The notes under the pieces were generated by a model, which saw only the letters and a program-made list of their open reading frames with translations, did not search any database and had not been told where the DNA came from. Shown here one piece after another: positions 1 to 5,671 of a stretch of 8,080 bases of DNA. Each line of letters starts with the position of its first letter. Within the stretch, counting starts at the first letter, position 1. Position numbers and translations under genes: made by a program. The stretch is from an uncultured Clostridium sp. (GTDB lineage: Bacteria; Bacillota; Clostridia; TANB77; CAG-508), in contig USOM01000032.1 in the NCBI GenBank assembly GCA_900556345.1, positions 1 to 8,080 of the forward strand. Reading direction: 5' to 3'.

Positions 1-355
1 CTATATTATAATCCTTTTTTTGATTTCTTTGTACAAATGGATTTTTATTATCATTACGTTTTGGTTCTTGCTTTTTCTCTTTATTTCCCTCTTCCTCGAT
101 AATCACTTCTCTTCTAATTATTACTGGATTATCTTTCTTTTGTGAATTTTCTTTTTTAGGCTTTTTCTCCTCTTTTGGTTTTACATCTGTTACACCTTTT
201 CTTTGATATTTAGCTTTTAAATTTTTAACATCATCATCAGAAATAACACTTAAATGGCTTTTTATATTTATACCCATCTCTTTTGCTTGTTCTAGTAAAT
301 CTTTACTAGATACATCCATTTCTTTTGCTAGTTCATATAATTTCATTTTACCCAA
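1..355 (-). CDS. infB: Translation initiation factor IF-2, N-terminal part (cut by window edge)
   Basis: IF2 is the GTPase that places fMet-tRNA on the 30S subunit and promotes subunit joining. Only the N-terminal region is inside the window; the GTPase domain lies beyond position 1. The visible protein begins (M)GKMKLYELAKEMDVSSKDLL, the conserved IF2 N-terminal helical subdomain (ELAKE..VSSK.LL..AKE.GI..KSHLS). A low-complexity Lys/Glu/Asn/Pro linker rich in KKPKKE and KRNDNKNP follows, typical of IF2. I prefer the TTG at 355-353 because the ribosome binding site GGAGGTGA (361-368) is 8 nt from it. The ATG at 346-344, in the same frame, is 17 nt away. With the TTG start infB overlaps the ylxR stop (350-348) by 8 nt, implying translational coupling. 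It is last of the rimP-nusA-ylxR-infB series seen here. Identity is secure; the start is an inference from spacing. Confidence 0.93.
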   Translation of the reverse strand, partial: MGKMKLYELAKEMDVSSKDLLEQAKEMGINIKSHLSVISDDDVKNLKAKYQRKGVTDVKPKEEKKPKKENSQKKDNPVIIRREVIIEEEGNKEKKQEPKRNDNKNPFVQRNQKKDYNI

Positions 356-620
356 TAATCTCACCTCCATTTATAAAATTTCTTAAATTCTCGTATATAC
401 TTTCATCAATTTCCATCTCAAAAGTTCTAGAAATTCTTTTATTTTTTATAGCTTTATTTAGACATTCTTCAGATTTACAAAGGTAAATTCCTCTTCCATC
501 TTTCTTTCCTGTTAAATCTATACTGATTTGCCCATCTTTATTTTTTACAACTCTTATCAAGTCTTTTTTGTCTTTTTTGCTATTACAACCTATACAAGTT
601 CTTTGTGGTATTTTTTTCAA
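348..620 (-). CDS. ylxR: YlxR/RnpM family RNA-binding protein (DUF448)
   Basis: This is a small RNA-binding protein of the YlxR family; the B. subtilis member has been described as RnpM, a modulator of RNase P. At 90 residues it matches the family's usual length. The diagnostic motifs are RTCIGC at 7-12 and GRGIYLC at 42-48, with cysteines C9, C12, C48 and C53 and a basic middle (KNKRISRTF). The start codon is TTG (620-618), with AAGGAG at 631-636 ten bases upstream; no better start exists in frame. It lies 57 nt downstream of nusA and overlaps or abuts infB. In B. subtilis ylxQ (an L7Ae-like protein) separates ylxR from infB; here it is missing. Family assignment is firm; the RNase P role is by homology. 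Confidence 0.95.
   Translation of the reverse strand: MKKIPQRTCIGCNSKKDKKDLIRVVKNKDGQISIDLTGKKDGRGIYLCKSEECLNKAIKNKRISRTFEMEIDESIYENLRNFINGGEIIG
361..368 (-). promoter_or_regulatory. infB ribosome binding site inside the ylxR 3' end
   Basis: GGAGGTGA on the minus strand lies within the last codons of ylxR (Gly-Gly-Glu). It sits 8 nt before a TTG (355-353) but 17 nt before the first in-frame ATG (346-344). The spacing therefore favours the TTG start for infB. Confidence 0.75.
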
Positions 621-677
621 ATTAAATCTTCTCCTTTTTAATCTCTCTTTTGATTTTATATTCTTTAGAATTGCTTT

Positions 678-1817
678 CTATTCTTCATTATTCTCTATTT
701 CTTCTGAAGAATCTTCTTTTTTACTACTTTCCTCTTGATTTTCTGAATTTGCCTGTTCTTGTAGCATTTGTCTAAATTGACTTTCAGATTTTATATCAAT
801 TTTCCAATTAGTAAGTCTTGCTGCAAGTCTTGCATTTTGACCAGCTTTGCCTATTGCTAAAGATAATTGGTCATCTGGAACTATTACTTGAGCAAATTTT
901 TCATCTTCTTTACTATCAACTGCCATTATTTTTGCAGGAAGAAGTGCTGCTGCTATATATATTGAAATATCTGGGTTCCATTCTATAACATCAATTTTTT
1001 CTCCATGTAATTCATTTATTACATTTTGAATACGTATTCCACGTTGACCTACACAAGATCCTACTGGGTCAATATTAGGGTCTTGAGAATATACCGCAAC
1101 TTTGCTTCTCTTTCCTGGATCACGTGATACACTCTTAATTTCTATTAAACCTTCATATATTTCAGGTATTTCGAATTCTAAAAGTTTTCTTACAAAATCT
1201 GGATGGCTTCTAGAAACTATTACTTGTGGTGCACCTTTTTCACCTTTTTCTACATCTACAACATAAGCTTTTATTTTATCATTAACATTGTAATTTTCTG
1301 TTGGGATTTGTTCTTTTAATGGCATAACACCCTCAAGTTTACCTAAATCCATTACAACAATTCCTCTTTCAGCTTTTTGAATAGGACCAGAAACAATTTC
1401 ACCTTTTTTGTCACTATAATCATTATATAAAATTTCTCTTTCAGCTTCTCTTATTTTTTGAACTATAACTTGTTTCGCTGTTTGTGCTGCTATTCTTCCG
1501 AAATTTTTTGGTACTATTTCAATTTCTACATTGTCACCTATTTGTATTGATTTATTTATTTTCTTAGCTTCATCTAAACTAATTTCTTGTACTGGGTCAT
1601 TTGCTCTTTCTACAACTTCTTTTATAGAGTATACATAAGTTGCTCCTGTTTGTTTATCCATTACAACTTTTACGTTTTCTAATGCATCAAAATTTCTTTT
1701 ATATGCTGTAACTAATGCTGATTCTATTGATTCTAATAAATATTCTTTTTTTATTCCTTTTTCTTTTTCTAGGTCTTCTAGTGCTAATATTAATTCTTTG
1801 TTATCAATTGCTTTCAT
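678..1817 (-). CDS. nusA: Transcription termination/antitermination factor NusA
   Basis: NusA binds RNA polymerase and nascent RNA and modulates pausing, intrinsic termination and antitermination. Its 379 residues fit the short Firmicutes form without C-terminal acidic repeat domains. Order: N-terminal RNAP-binding domain about 1-125 (GRIAAQTAKQ at 107-116), S1 domain about 133-200, then KH1 and KH2 from about 202 to 345. Conserved stretches are SRSHPDFV (202-209), SRDPGKRSKVAV (231-242), GSCVGQRG (253-260) and IGKAGQNARLAARLTNW (322-338). Residues after 350 form a low-complexity acidic tail ending SSEEIENNEE. The start is ATG (1817-1815), preceded by AAAGGAAG. The 130-nt gap to rimP is unusual because it is filled with tandem GGGACC-type repeats just before the nusA ribosome binding site, where they could affect nusA translation or mRNA stability. 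Confidence 0.98.
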   Translation of the reverse strand: MKAIDNKELILALEDLEKEKGIKKEYLLESIESALVTAYKRNFDALENVKVVMDKQTGATYVYSIKEVVERANDPVQEISLDEAKKINKSIQIGDNVEIEIVPKNFGRIAAQTAKQVIVQKIREAEREILYNDYSDKKGEIVSGPIQKAERGIVVMDLGKLEGVMPLKEQIPTENYNVNDKIKAYVVDVEKGEKGAPQVIVSRSHPDFVRKLLEFEIPEIYEGLIEIKSVSRDPGKRSKVAVYSQDPNIDPVGSCVGQRGIRIQNVINELHGEKIDVIEWNPDISIYIAAALLPAKIMAVDSKEDEKFAQVIVPDDQLSLAIGKAGQNARLAARLTNWKIDIKSESQFRQMLQEQANSENQEESSKKEDSSEEIENNEE

Positions 1818-1835
1818 TTTTTAACTTCCTTTCTT

Positions 1836-1937
1836 GGGACCATTGGGGTCGGTTCTTTTTGGTCCCGTTTTTCCCATTGGGACCGTTTCTTTTTGCGAAA
1901 AGATCGTTTCTTTTTTTGCTGGGACCGTTTCTTTTCG
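1836..1937. repeat. Tandem cluster of GGGACCGTTTCTTTTT-type repeats between rimP and nusA
   Basis: About four related units are visible on the plus strand: 1842-1860 (ATTGGGGTCGGTTCTTTTT), 1876-1895 (ATTGGGACCGTTTCTTTTTG), 1902-1918 (GATCGTTTCTTTTTTTG) and 1920-1937 (TGGGACCGTTTCTTTTCG). GGGACC at 1836-1841 and 1879-1884 is complementary to GGTCCC at 1861-1866, so alternative hairpins can form. CTTTTTGCGAAAAG (1889-1902) adds a small internal palindrome. Related copies are at 2534-2568 and 7713-7750. This resembles the short dispersed REP/MITE-like elements seen in clostridial genomes; no transposase is in the window. Confidence 0.75.
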
Positions 1938-1947
1938 CTAAAAAATT

Positions 1948-2406
1948 TTATTCGGTGTATACTGTTTTTACTTGTGATATAATTTTTCTGTCTATTGTTG
2001 TATTTTCACCTTCTGTTTCAACATCTAATGTGTTTTCTGTTATATCTCCTAAAGTTCCAGTGTATTCTTTTTTGCCATTTTCATCTTTTTTGAATAGTTT
2101 GATGTTTACTTCTTCACCTTTGAATTTTTTTAGTTGCCAATCTTTTCTTAGTAATCTTTCTATTCCTGGTGATGATATTTCTAAAAAGTATTGTTCTTCT
2201 ATTGGATTTGCTTCGTCGATTGTTTCTTTTATTTCGTTGTTGACTTTTTCACAATCGTCTAATGATATTCCTTTTTCGCTGTCTATTACTATTCTTAGGA
2301 TTTTGTTTGAACCTTCTTTTGTGTATATTACATCATACAGCTCATATCCAATTTTTTCTATTTTGTCTTTTACTAGGCTTTCAACCTTTTCTTCGATTTT
2401 TGCCAA
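1948..2406 (-). CDS. rimP: Ribosome maturation factor RimP
   Basis: RimP (YlxS/YhbC) assists maturation of the 30S subunit in the cytoplasm. At 152 residues it is of normal family length. The N-terminal domain has the pattern Y-EL-DV-Y--EGS---LRIVID, followed by ISLDDCEKVN. The hallmark LEISSPGIERLL is at 75-86, and a C-terminal SH3-like domain follows (FKGEEVNIKLF, then YTGTLGDI). The start codon is TTG (2406-2404), with a strong AGGAGGT (2412-2418) six bases upstream of it; no in-frame ATG is available nearby. It is the first gene after the promoter at 2483-2511 and heads the rimP-nusA-ylxR-infB operon. In many Firmicutes polC precedes rimP; here an ABC exporter does. Confidence 0.96.
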   Translation of the reverse strand: MAKIEEKVESLVKDKIEKIGYELYDVIYTKEGSNKILRIVIDSEKGISLDDCEKVNNEIKETIDEANPIEEQYFLEISSPGIERLLRKDWQLKKFKGEEVNIKLFKKDENGKKEYTGTLGDITENTLDVETEGENTTIDRKIISQVKTVYTE

Positions 2407-2432
2407 ATTTTACCTCCTATTTTACAAGAATT

Positions 2433-2459
2433 AAGAGCGAGATTTTTGCTCTCGCTCTT
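2433..2459 (-). promoter_or_regulatory. Leader hairpin of the rimP-nusA operon
   Basis: A perfect 10-bp stem (AAGAGCGAGA / TCTCGCTCTT) with a 7-nt loop lies between the promoter and the rimP ribosome binding site, beginning about 17 nt after the predicted transcript 5' end. No U-tract follows on the minus strand, so it is not a classical terminator. A 5'-stabilising stem or a protein/NusA-responsive leader element is possible; the function is not shown by sequence alone. Confidence 0.7.
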
Positions 2460-2482
2460 TCCTTTCTCTTTATGTCTTTTAT

Positions 2483-2511
2483 AGTATACTACTTTTTGGG
2501 GTGAATTGCAA
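2483..2511 (-). promoter_or_regulatory. Sigma-A promoter of the rimP-nusA-ylxR-infB operon
   Basis: On the minus strand, TTGCAA (2511-2506) and TATACT (2488-2483) are separated by exactly 17 nt. The predicted transcription start is near 2476, giving a leader of about 70 nt that contains the hairpin at 2433-2459 and the AGGAGGT site of rimP. Confidence 0.8.
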
Positions 2512-2533
2512 GTGTTTTGGGGGATTTTTTCTT

Positions 2534-2568
2534 ATTGGAACCGTTTATTTTTATAAAAAGAAACGATC
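2534..2568. repeat. GGAACCGTTTATTTTT-type repeat pair forming a palindrome
   Basis: ATTGGAACCGTTTATTTTT (2534-2552) faces an inverted copy, AAAAAGAAACGATC (2555-2568). Together they make a 24-nt loopless palindrome at 2542-2565 with one mismatched pair. It is related to the 1836-1937 cluster. It sits just after the permease stop but has no U-tract on the minus strand, so I read it as a repeat element rather than a terminator. Confidence 0.65.
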
Positions 2569-2591
2569 ATTACTACAAACAACAATAAAAA

Positions 2592-4007
2592 TTACACATT
2601 CTTAATATTTCTTTTCTTAAACACCATAAAGCTTACAATCATCATTATAGCAAAATAAATCAAACAAATTACCACTGAAAAAGGAACTTTCATACCTTCT
2701 AATAAAGGTAATCCTCCATAGAAAAATTGTGTAAAATCCCAGTTTGGTGTAACGAAAAATTTTAGCCATTTTATATCATAGTAATATGCAAATTGGTTAA
2801 TTATGCTTGATGCAATATATCCCATTAATGTTATTGTTATTGCGACTGGTGTATTATTAAATATAGTACTTAATGCAAAAGCTAATGTTCCAAGTAATAT
2901 ATAAATTGGCATCTTACCAAGTCCTGTAAGTATAATATTTTTTAATATTCCCATTTCGACAAGTTGACCTGTTGTATGGTTATATACAACTGCTGGTATG
3001 CTTAATGAGCTATATCCAAAGAAAATTCCGCCAATTATAAATTGTAAAATTACTGTAACTATCATTATAAATAATACTGTTATTATAACTGTTATAAATT
3101 TTGCAAGTAATATTTTTGCTCTACTAAAAGGCCTTACAAGTAATAGTTTTATTGTACCTTTATTAAACTCATCACTTACTATTGCACCTGCAATTAAAAC
3201 TACTGTTATTATTATAAACAGTTCATATTTTGAAAATATATTCAATAAAAATCCTCTTGAATCTGAAGAATTATAGATGTCTTTTCCTTGTTCTATAACA
3301 TATTTATTTTTCTCCGCCTCTTCTTTTGCCGTTTGATATTGCCTTTGCTCTTCATAAGTTTTATTATTATTTTTTTCAAGTTCAAGTAAACACATTTTAT
3401 TTTGCGAATAGTTATTTAATGCATTGTTTTTATAATCATTACCATACGGAATATCATATTTTAATCTCATTTCTAGGACTTCTATTTGAAGCTCTGTCCC
3501 TTTGTCTTTTTCTGTTTCATTTATTCCTTCTTGTGATAGTTTTAAAGTCTCTATCTCTTCTCTTGCAAAGCTTTTCCAATCATCTGCCTTTAATCTTTCT
3601 GTAAATTTATTATATCTATCTTTTGCCTCATTTAGGGCTTCTTCGTCTTTTGTTTTATATGTGTATGTATTTATTTCTGATAAATAACTTCCAGCTTTTT
3701 CTGGTATAAGTTTATATTGCCAAGATTCTTTATCATATTGCTTTAAAAGTTCATATATATCAAGCTCTGTTTTGTCTCCTATATAAATATCTACCTCTTG
3801 TTGATTTTCTAGGTTTAAATTTTTCATTTCTTGCCTTAAAATTTCAGCATAGCTATCACTATAATATTCATAATTAGTCGTTGAATTGTAAACATATTTA
3901 TACATAACATTAGAAAGTACGATATATGCAAGAACAACGATTAACATTATATAAAAACTTTTCTTTTTTATTATTTTTGCTATTTCATTTTTTACCAAAT
4001 TATTCAA
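2592..4007 (-). CDS. ABC-2 type transporter permease
   Basis: This is the membrane partner of the ATPase encoded just upstream, 471 residues. The first membrane segment is about 17-36. A large, hydrophilic, Lys/Glu/Asn-rich and probably helical domain of about 220 residues (38-258) follows, expected outside the membrane. Then come about five more segments: about 261-278, 303-328, 355-380, 385-405 and 442-463. The stretch SDEFNKGTIKLLLVRPFSR (278-296) is the conserved cytoplasmic loop of ABC-2 permeases such as the BcrB/NatB-like groups. The start is TTG (4007-4005), eight bases after a GGGGG ribosome binding site (4016-4020). It overlaps the end of the ATPase reading frame once that frame is repaired, which suggests coupled translation. 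The substrate is unknown; drug or peptide export or immunity is an inference from the ATPase type. No convincing terminator follows. Confidence 0.88.
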   Translation of the reverse strand: MNNLVKNEIAKIIKKKSFYIMLIVVLAYIVLSNVMYKYVYNSTTNYEYYSDSYAEILRQEMKNLNLENQQEVDIYIGDKTELDIYELLKQYDKESWQYKLIPEKAGSYLSEINTYTYKTKDEEALNEAKDRYNKFTERLKADDWKSFAREEIETLKLSQEGINETEKDKGTELQIEVLEMRLKYDIPYGNDYKNNALNNYSQNKMCLLELEKNNNKTYEEQRQYQTAKEEAEKNKYVIEQGKDIYNSSDSRGFLLNIFSKYELFIIITVVLIAGAIVSDEFNKGTIKLLLVRPFSRAKILLAKFITVIITVLFIMIVTVILQFIIGGIFFGYSSLSIPAVVYNHTTGQLVEMGILKNIILTGLGKMPIYILLGTLAFALSTIFNNTPVAITITLMGYIASSIINQFAYYYDIKWLKFFVTPNWDFTQFFYGGLPLLEGMKVPFSVVICLIYFAIMMIVSFMVFKKRNIKNV

Positions 4008-4113
4008 TTACATTACCCCCTGTCTTTTTTAAGAATGCGTCCTCTAGGCTTAGAATTTCTTCATTAACCATATAAACTTTTTTGTCCGCTTCTACTAATT
4101 TTTTAACTATTCC
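4000..4113 (-). pseudogene. Displaced C-terminal segment of the ABC ATPase (+1 frame)
   Basis: After the CCCC run at 4114-4117 the +1 frame stays open for 37 codons. It reads GIVKKLVEADKKVYMV... and ends SLEDAFLKKTGGNVIE before a TAA at 4002-4000. That ending is typical of BcrA/NatA-like ATPases (SLED-FL--TGG). Joined to the upstream frame at Pro264 it gives a 301-residue protein, the usual length for the family. It has no start of its own. It overlaps the permease TTG by 8 nt, the arrangement expected of the intact gene. Confidence 0.85.
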
Positions 4114-4906
4114 GGGGTATTTCATCTCTGCTTATGTTTATTTTAAATCTTGTTTCATTTACTTGTTCTATTGATTTTTCCAATATTTGCTCTACATTTT
4201 CTAAGTTATTTAATTCAATAATATATGATTGTTCTACTTTTTTTACTTCATTTATTGTGCTAGTTTCTACTACTTTTCCATTTTTTATTATTGTAACTTT
4301 GTTACAGAAACTCTCTAATTCTGCTAAGTTATGGCTTGATATTACTATTGCCATATTTTCTTTTTTTGCTAAGTCTTTTATTAAATCTCTTAATTCTTTT
4401 ATTCCTTCTGGGTCTAAGCCATTTGTTGGTTCATCTAATATTAATAGGTTTGGTTTATGTAATAATGCTTGAGCTATTCCTAATCTTTGTCTCATTCCTA
4501 AAGAATATTTTGATACTTTGTCTTTTATTCTTTGCTCTAATTTTACTAGTTTTACAACCTCATCAATCCTTTTTTTATCTACATTTTTATATAGATTTGC
4601 TATTAGTTTTAGGTTGTCATATCCACTTAAATACATATATAAATCAGGATTTTCTACTATTGTCCCTACTTTTTCTATTGCTTTTTCAAAGTCTTTTTGT
4701 ATGTCATATCCATTTATTTTTACTGTTCCACTATCTATACTTTGCAAACCTAGTATTAGTTTTATTGTTGTTGTTTTTCCTGCACCATTTGGTCCTATAA
4801 ACCCTAATATGTCACCTTGTTTTACTTCTAGTGATACTCTGTCTAGGATTTGCTTTTTGCCAAAATGTTTGCATAAATTTTCACATTTTAATATTGTTTC
4901 ACTCAT
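4103..4906 (-). CDS. ABC transporter ATP-binding protein, C-terminus frameshifted
   Basis: This is the nucleotide-binding subunit powering the downstream permease. Walker A GPNGAGKT is at 38-45, the signature YSLGMRQRLGIA at 134-145, Walker B LLILDEP at 154-160, the D-loop NGLDP at 162-166 and the H-loop SSH at 190-192. At the Q-loop position the sequence is IVENPDLY with Glu85 instead of Gln. This E-loop is known from lantibiotic immunity (LanF) and bacitracin-type (BcrA) ATPases. The frame as written gives 267 residues and ends in EIPRNS after ATA CCC CGG AAT AGT TAA. Dropping one C of the CCCC run (4114-4117) restores a 301-residue protein with a normal C-terminus. The catalytic domain is intact either way. 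The start is ATG, preceded by AAAGGGGA, and a promoter lies at 4935-4962. The indel may be real, a base-calling error, or a +1 recoding site. Confidence 0.92.
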   Translation of the reverse strand: MSETILKCENLCKHFGKKQILDRVSLEVKQGDILGFIGPNGAGKTTTIKLILGLQSIDSGTVKINGYDIQKDFEKAIEKVGTIVENPDLYMYLSGYDNLKLIANLYKNVDKKRIDEVVKLVKLEQRIKDKVSKYSLGMRQRLGIAQALLHKPNLLILDEPTNGLDPEGIKELRDLIKDLAKKENMAIVISSHNLAELESFCNKVTIIKNGKVVETSTINEVKKVEQSYIIELNNLENVEQILEKSIEQVNETRFKINISRDEIPRNS

Positions 4907-4934
4907 CTTTTTTCCCCTTTCTTTTGATGTTTTT

Positions 4935-4962
4935 AGTATACTATATTTTAGTGGTTTGTCAA
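4935..4962 (-). promoter_or_regulatory. Sigma-A promoter of the ABC exporter operon
   Basis: On the minus strand, a perfect TTGACA (4962-4957) and TATACT (4940-4935) are spaced by 16 nt. The leader to the ATPase ATG is short (about 20 nt), leaving no room for a riboswitch or attenuator. Confidence 0.82.
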
Positions 4963-5040
4963 TGAAATTAATAAATTCTTAAAAATAAAGTTTCTGTCCT
5001 GAGCATATTTGTATTCTAAACTTTACATACAATTAAATAT

Positions 5041-5077
5041 AAAAAAATTCACTCCGATCATACAATGATCGGAGTGA
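5041..5077 (-). terminator. Intrinsic terminator after the 136-residue protein gene
   Basis: A perfect 12-bp stem (5050-5061 with 5065-5076, extendable by one pair) has a 3-nt loop. On the minus strand it is followed by ATTTTTTTAT. It begins 23 nt after the stop of the upstream gene and separates that unit from the ABC operon promoter. Confidence 0.93.
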
Positions 5078-5099
5078 TAGAAAAAACTAATAACAGGAA

Positions 5100-5510
5100 C
5101 TAAAACATCCAGTTTGACCAGAACCAATTCTGGAAATCTTCCCAAACTACTGGGATATTAAAATGTTTTACCAGACTATTTACAATTTTCATAGCGAACT
5201 GGTAGAACTGGTCCATAACATATAAGAACATATTTACGAATGCCTGCAAACCCGGATATTCTTTAAATACTCCAGCTTTATTTGCATATAATACAATGAT
5301 TATTATGACAAACGTTGGTAAAATTCTGTTGTTATGTACTGCTACATTTATTCTTGTTCTTCTTGGTCTTTCGTCTCTTTCTCTGCGTCTTTCCTGACAC
5401 CAGGTTCTAGCATCCGTGATCCGGCTCACACACCATGCACTAAAAACCGCCCAAAAAGCAACCATTGCCTCTGCCAATCTTCTCATAGCATCCTCAAGTT
5501 TTTTCATCAT
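5100..5510 (-). CDS. Unrecognised 136-residue Trp/Arg-rich membrane-associated protein
   Basis: I do not recognise this protein. Its reality is supported by a GGGAGG ribosome binding site (5519-5524) eight bases before the ATG, a consensus promoter (5603-5631) and a strong terminator directly after it. It has a hydrophobic/amphipathic N-terminal helix (about 12-30, AEAMVAFWAVFSAWCV) and a charged Arg-rich stretch (40-53). A membrane segment lies at about 63-78 (ILPTFVIIIIVLYA), then a second moderately hydrophobic helix (about 88-113). It ends in an aromatic tail, VWEDFQNWFWSNWMF. There are seven tryptophans. Codon use differs from the neighbours: all five Gln codons are CAG, and CGG, CCG, ACG, GTG and CTG occur. 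This suggests horizontal origin or a different selective regime. A second ATG (5507-5505) is an alternative start. A small holin-like, conjugation or phage membrane protein is possible but unproven. Confidence 0.8.
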   Translation of the reverse strand: MMKKLEDAMRRLAEAMVAFWAVFSAWCVSRITDARTWCQERRRERDERPRRTRINVAVHNNRILPTFVIIIIVLYANKAGVFKEYPGLQAFVNMFLYVMDQFYQFAMKIVNSLVKHFNIPVVWEDFQNWFWSNWMF

Positions 5511-5555
5511 TTCTCTTTCCTCCCAAATTTTTTTATTTTATTGCATTACTAAATT

Positions 5556-5572
5556 GAAAACTAGAGGTTTTC
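5556..5572 (-). other. Small hairpin in the leader of the 136-residue protein gene
   Basis: GAAAAC and GTTTTC pair over a 5-nt loop inside the leader of about 86 nt. The stem is short and AT-rich, so any regulatory role is doubtful; I see no known riboswitch fold. Confidence 0.3.
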
Positions 5573-5602
5573 TGTAAGAGTATATTAACTTTTACTTTTT
5601 TA

Positions 5603-5631
5603 ATTATACCATATTTACATAATTCTGTCAA
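5603..5631 (-). promoter_or_regulatory. Consensus extended -10 sigma-A promoter
   Basis: On the minus strand, TTGACA (5631-5626), a 17-nt spacer and TATAAT (5608-5603) are a perfect match to consensus. TG at the extended -10 position (TGG before TATAAT) strengthens it further. Predicted start is near 5596. It is the strongest promoter in the window and drives only the 136-residue protein. Confidence 0.9.
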
Positions 5632-5671
5632 AAATCTGTTTTCTTAAAAGCTCCTAACCAATACAAAATTT

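Noticed and set aside
1836..1937. CRISPR-like spacing of the GGGACC repeats
   Set aside because: Units are degenerate, spacing is irregular and only 15-35 nt, there are no unique spacers of constant length and no cas genes.
1715..2434. Long plus-strand reading frame opposite nusA and rimP
   Set aside because: It is a Leu/Phe/Ser-rich shadow of the antisense strand of two certain genes, with no ribosome binding site and low-complexity sequence.
2407..2482. Riboswitch or T-box in the rimP leader
   Set aside because: The leader is too short and shows only one simple hairpin, with no conserved riboswitch core.
2542..2565. Palindrome as terminator of the ABC operon
   Set aside because: The stem is AT-only apart from its ends, has a mismatch and no loop, and no U-tract follows on the minus strand.
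4134..4982. Several plus-strand frames opposite the ABC ATPase
   Set aside because: They mirror the AT-rich coding strand, lack ribosome binding sites, and overlap each other in different frames.
4987..5024. AAAGTTT...AAACTTT inverted repeat upstream of the ABC promoter
   Set aside because: Only 7 AT-rich base pairs with a 24-nt gap; expected by chance at this base composition.
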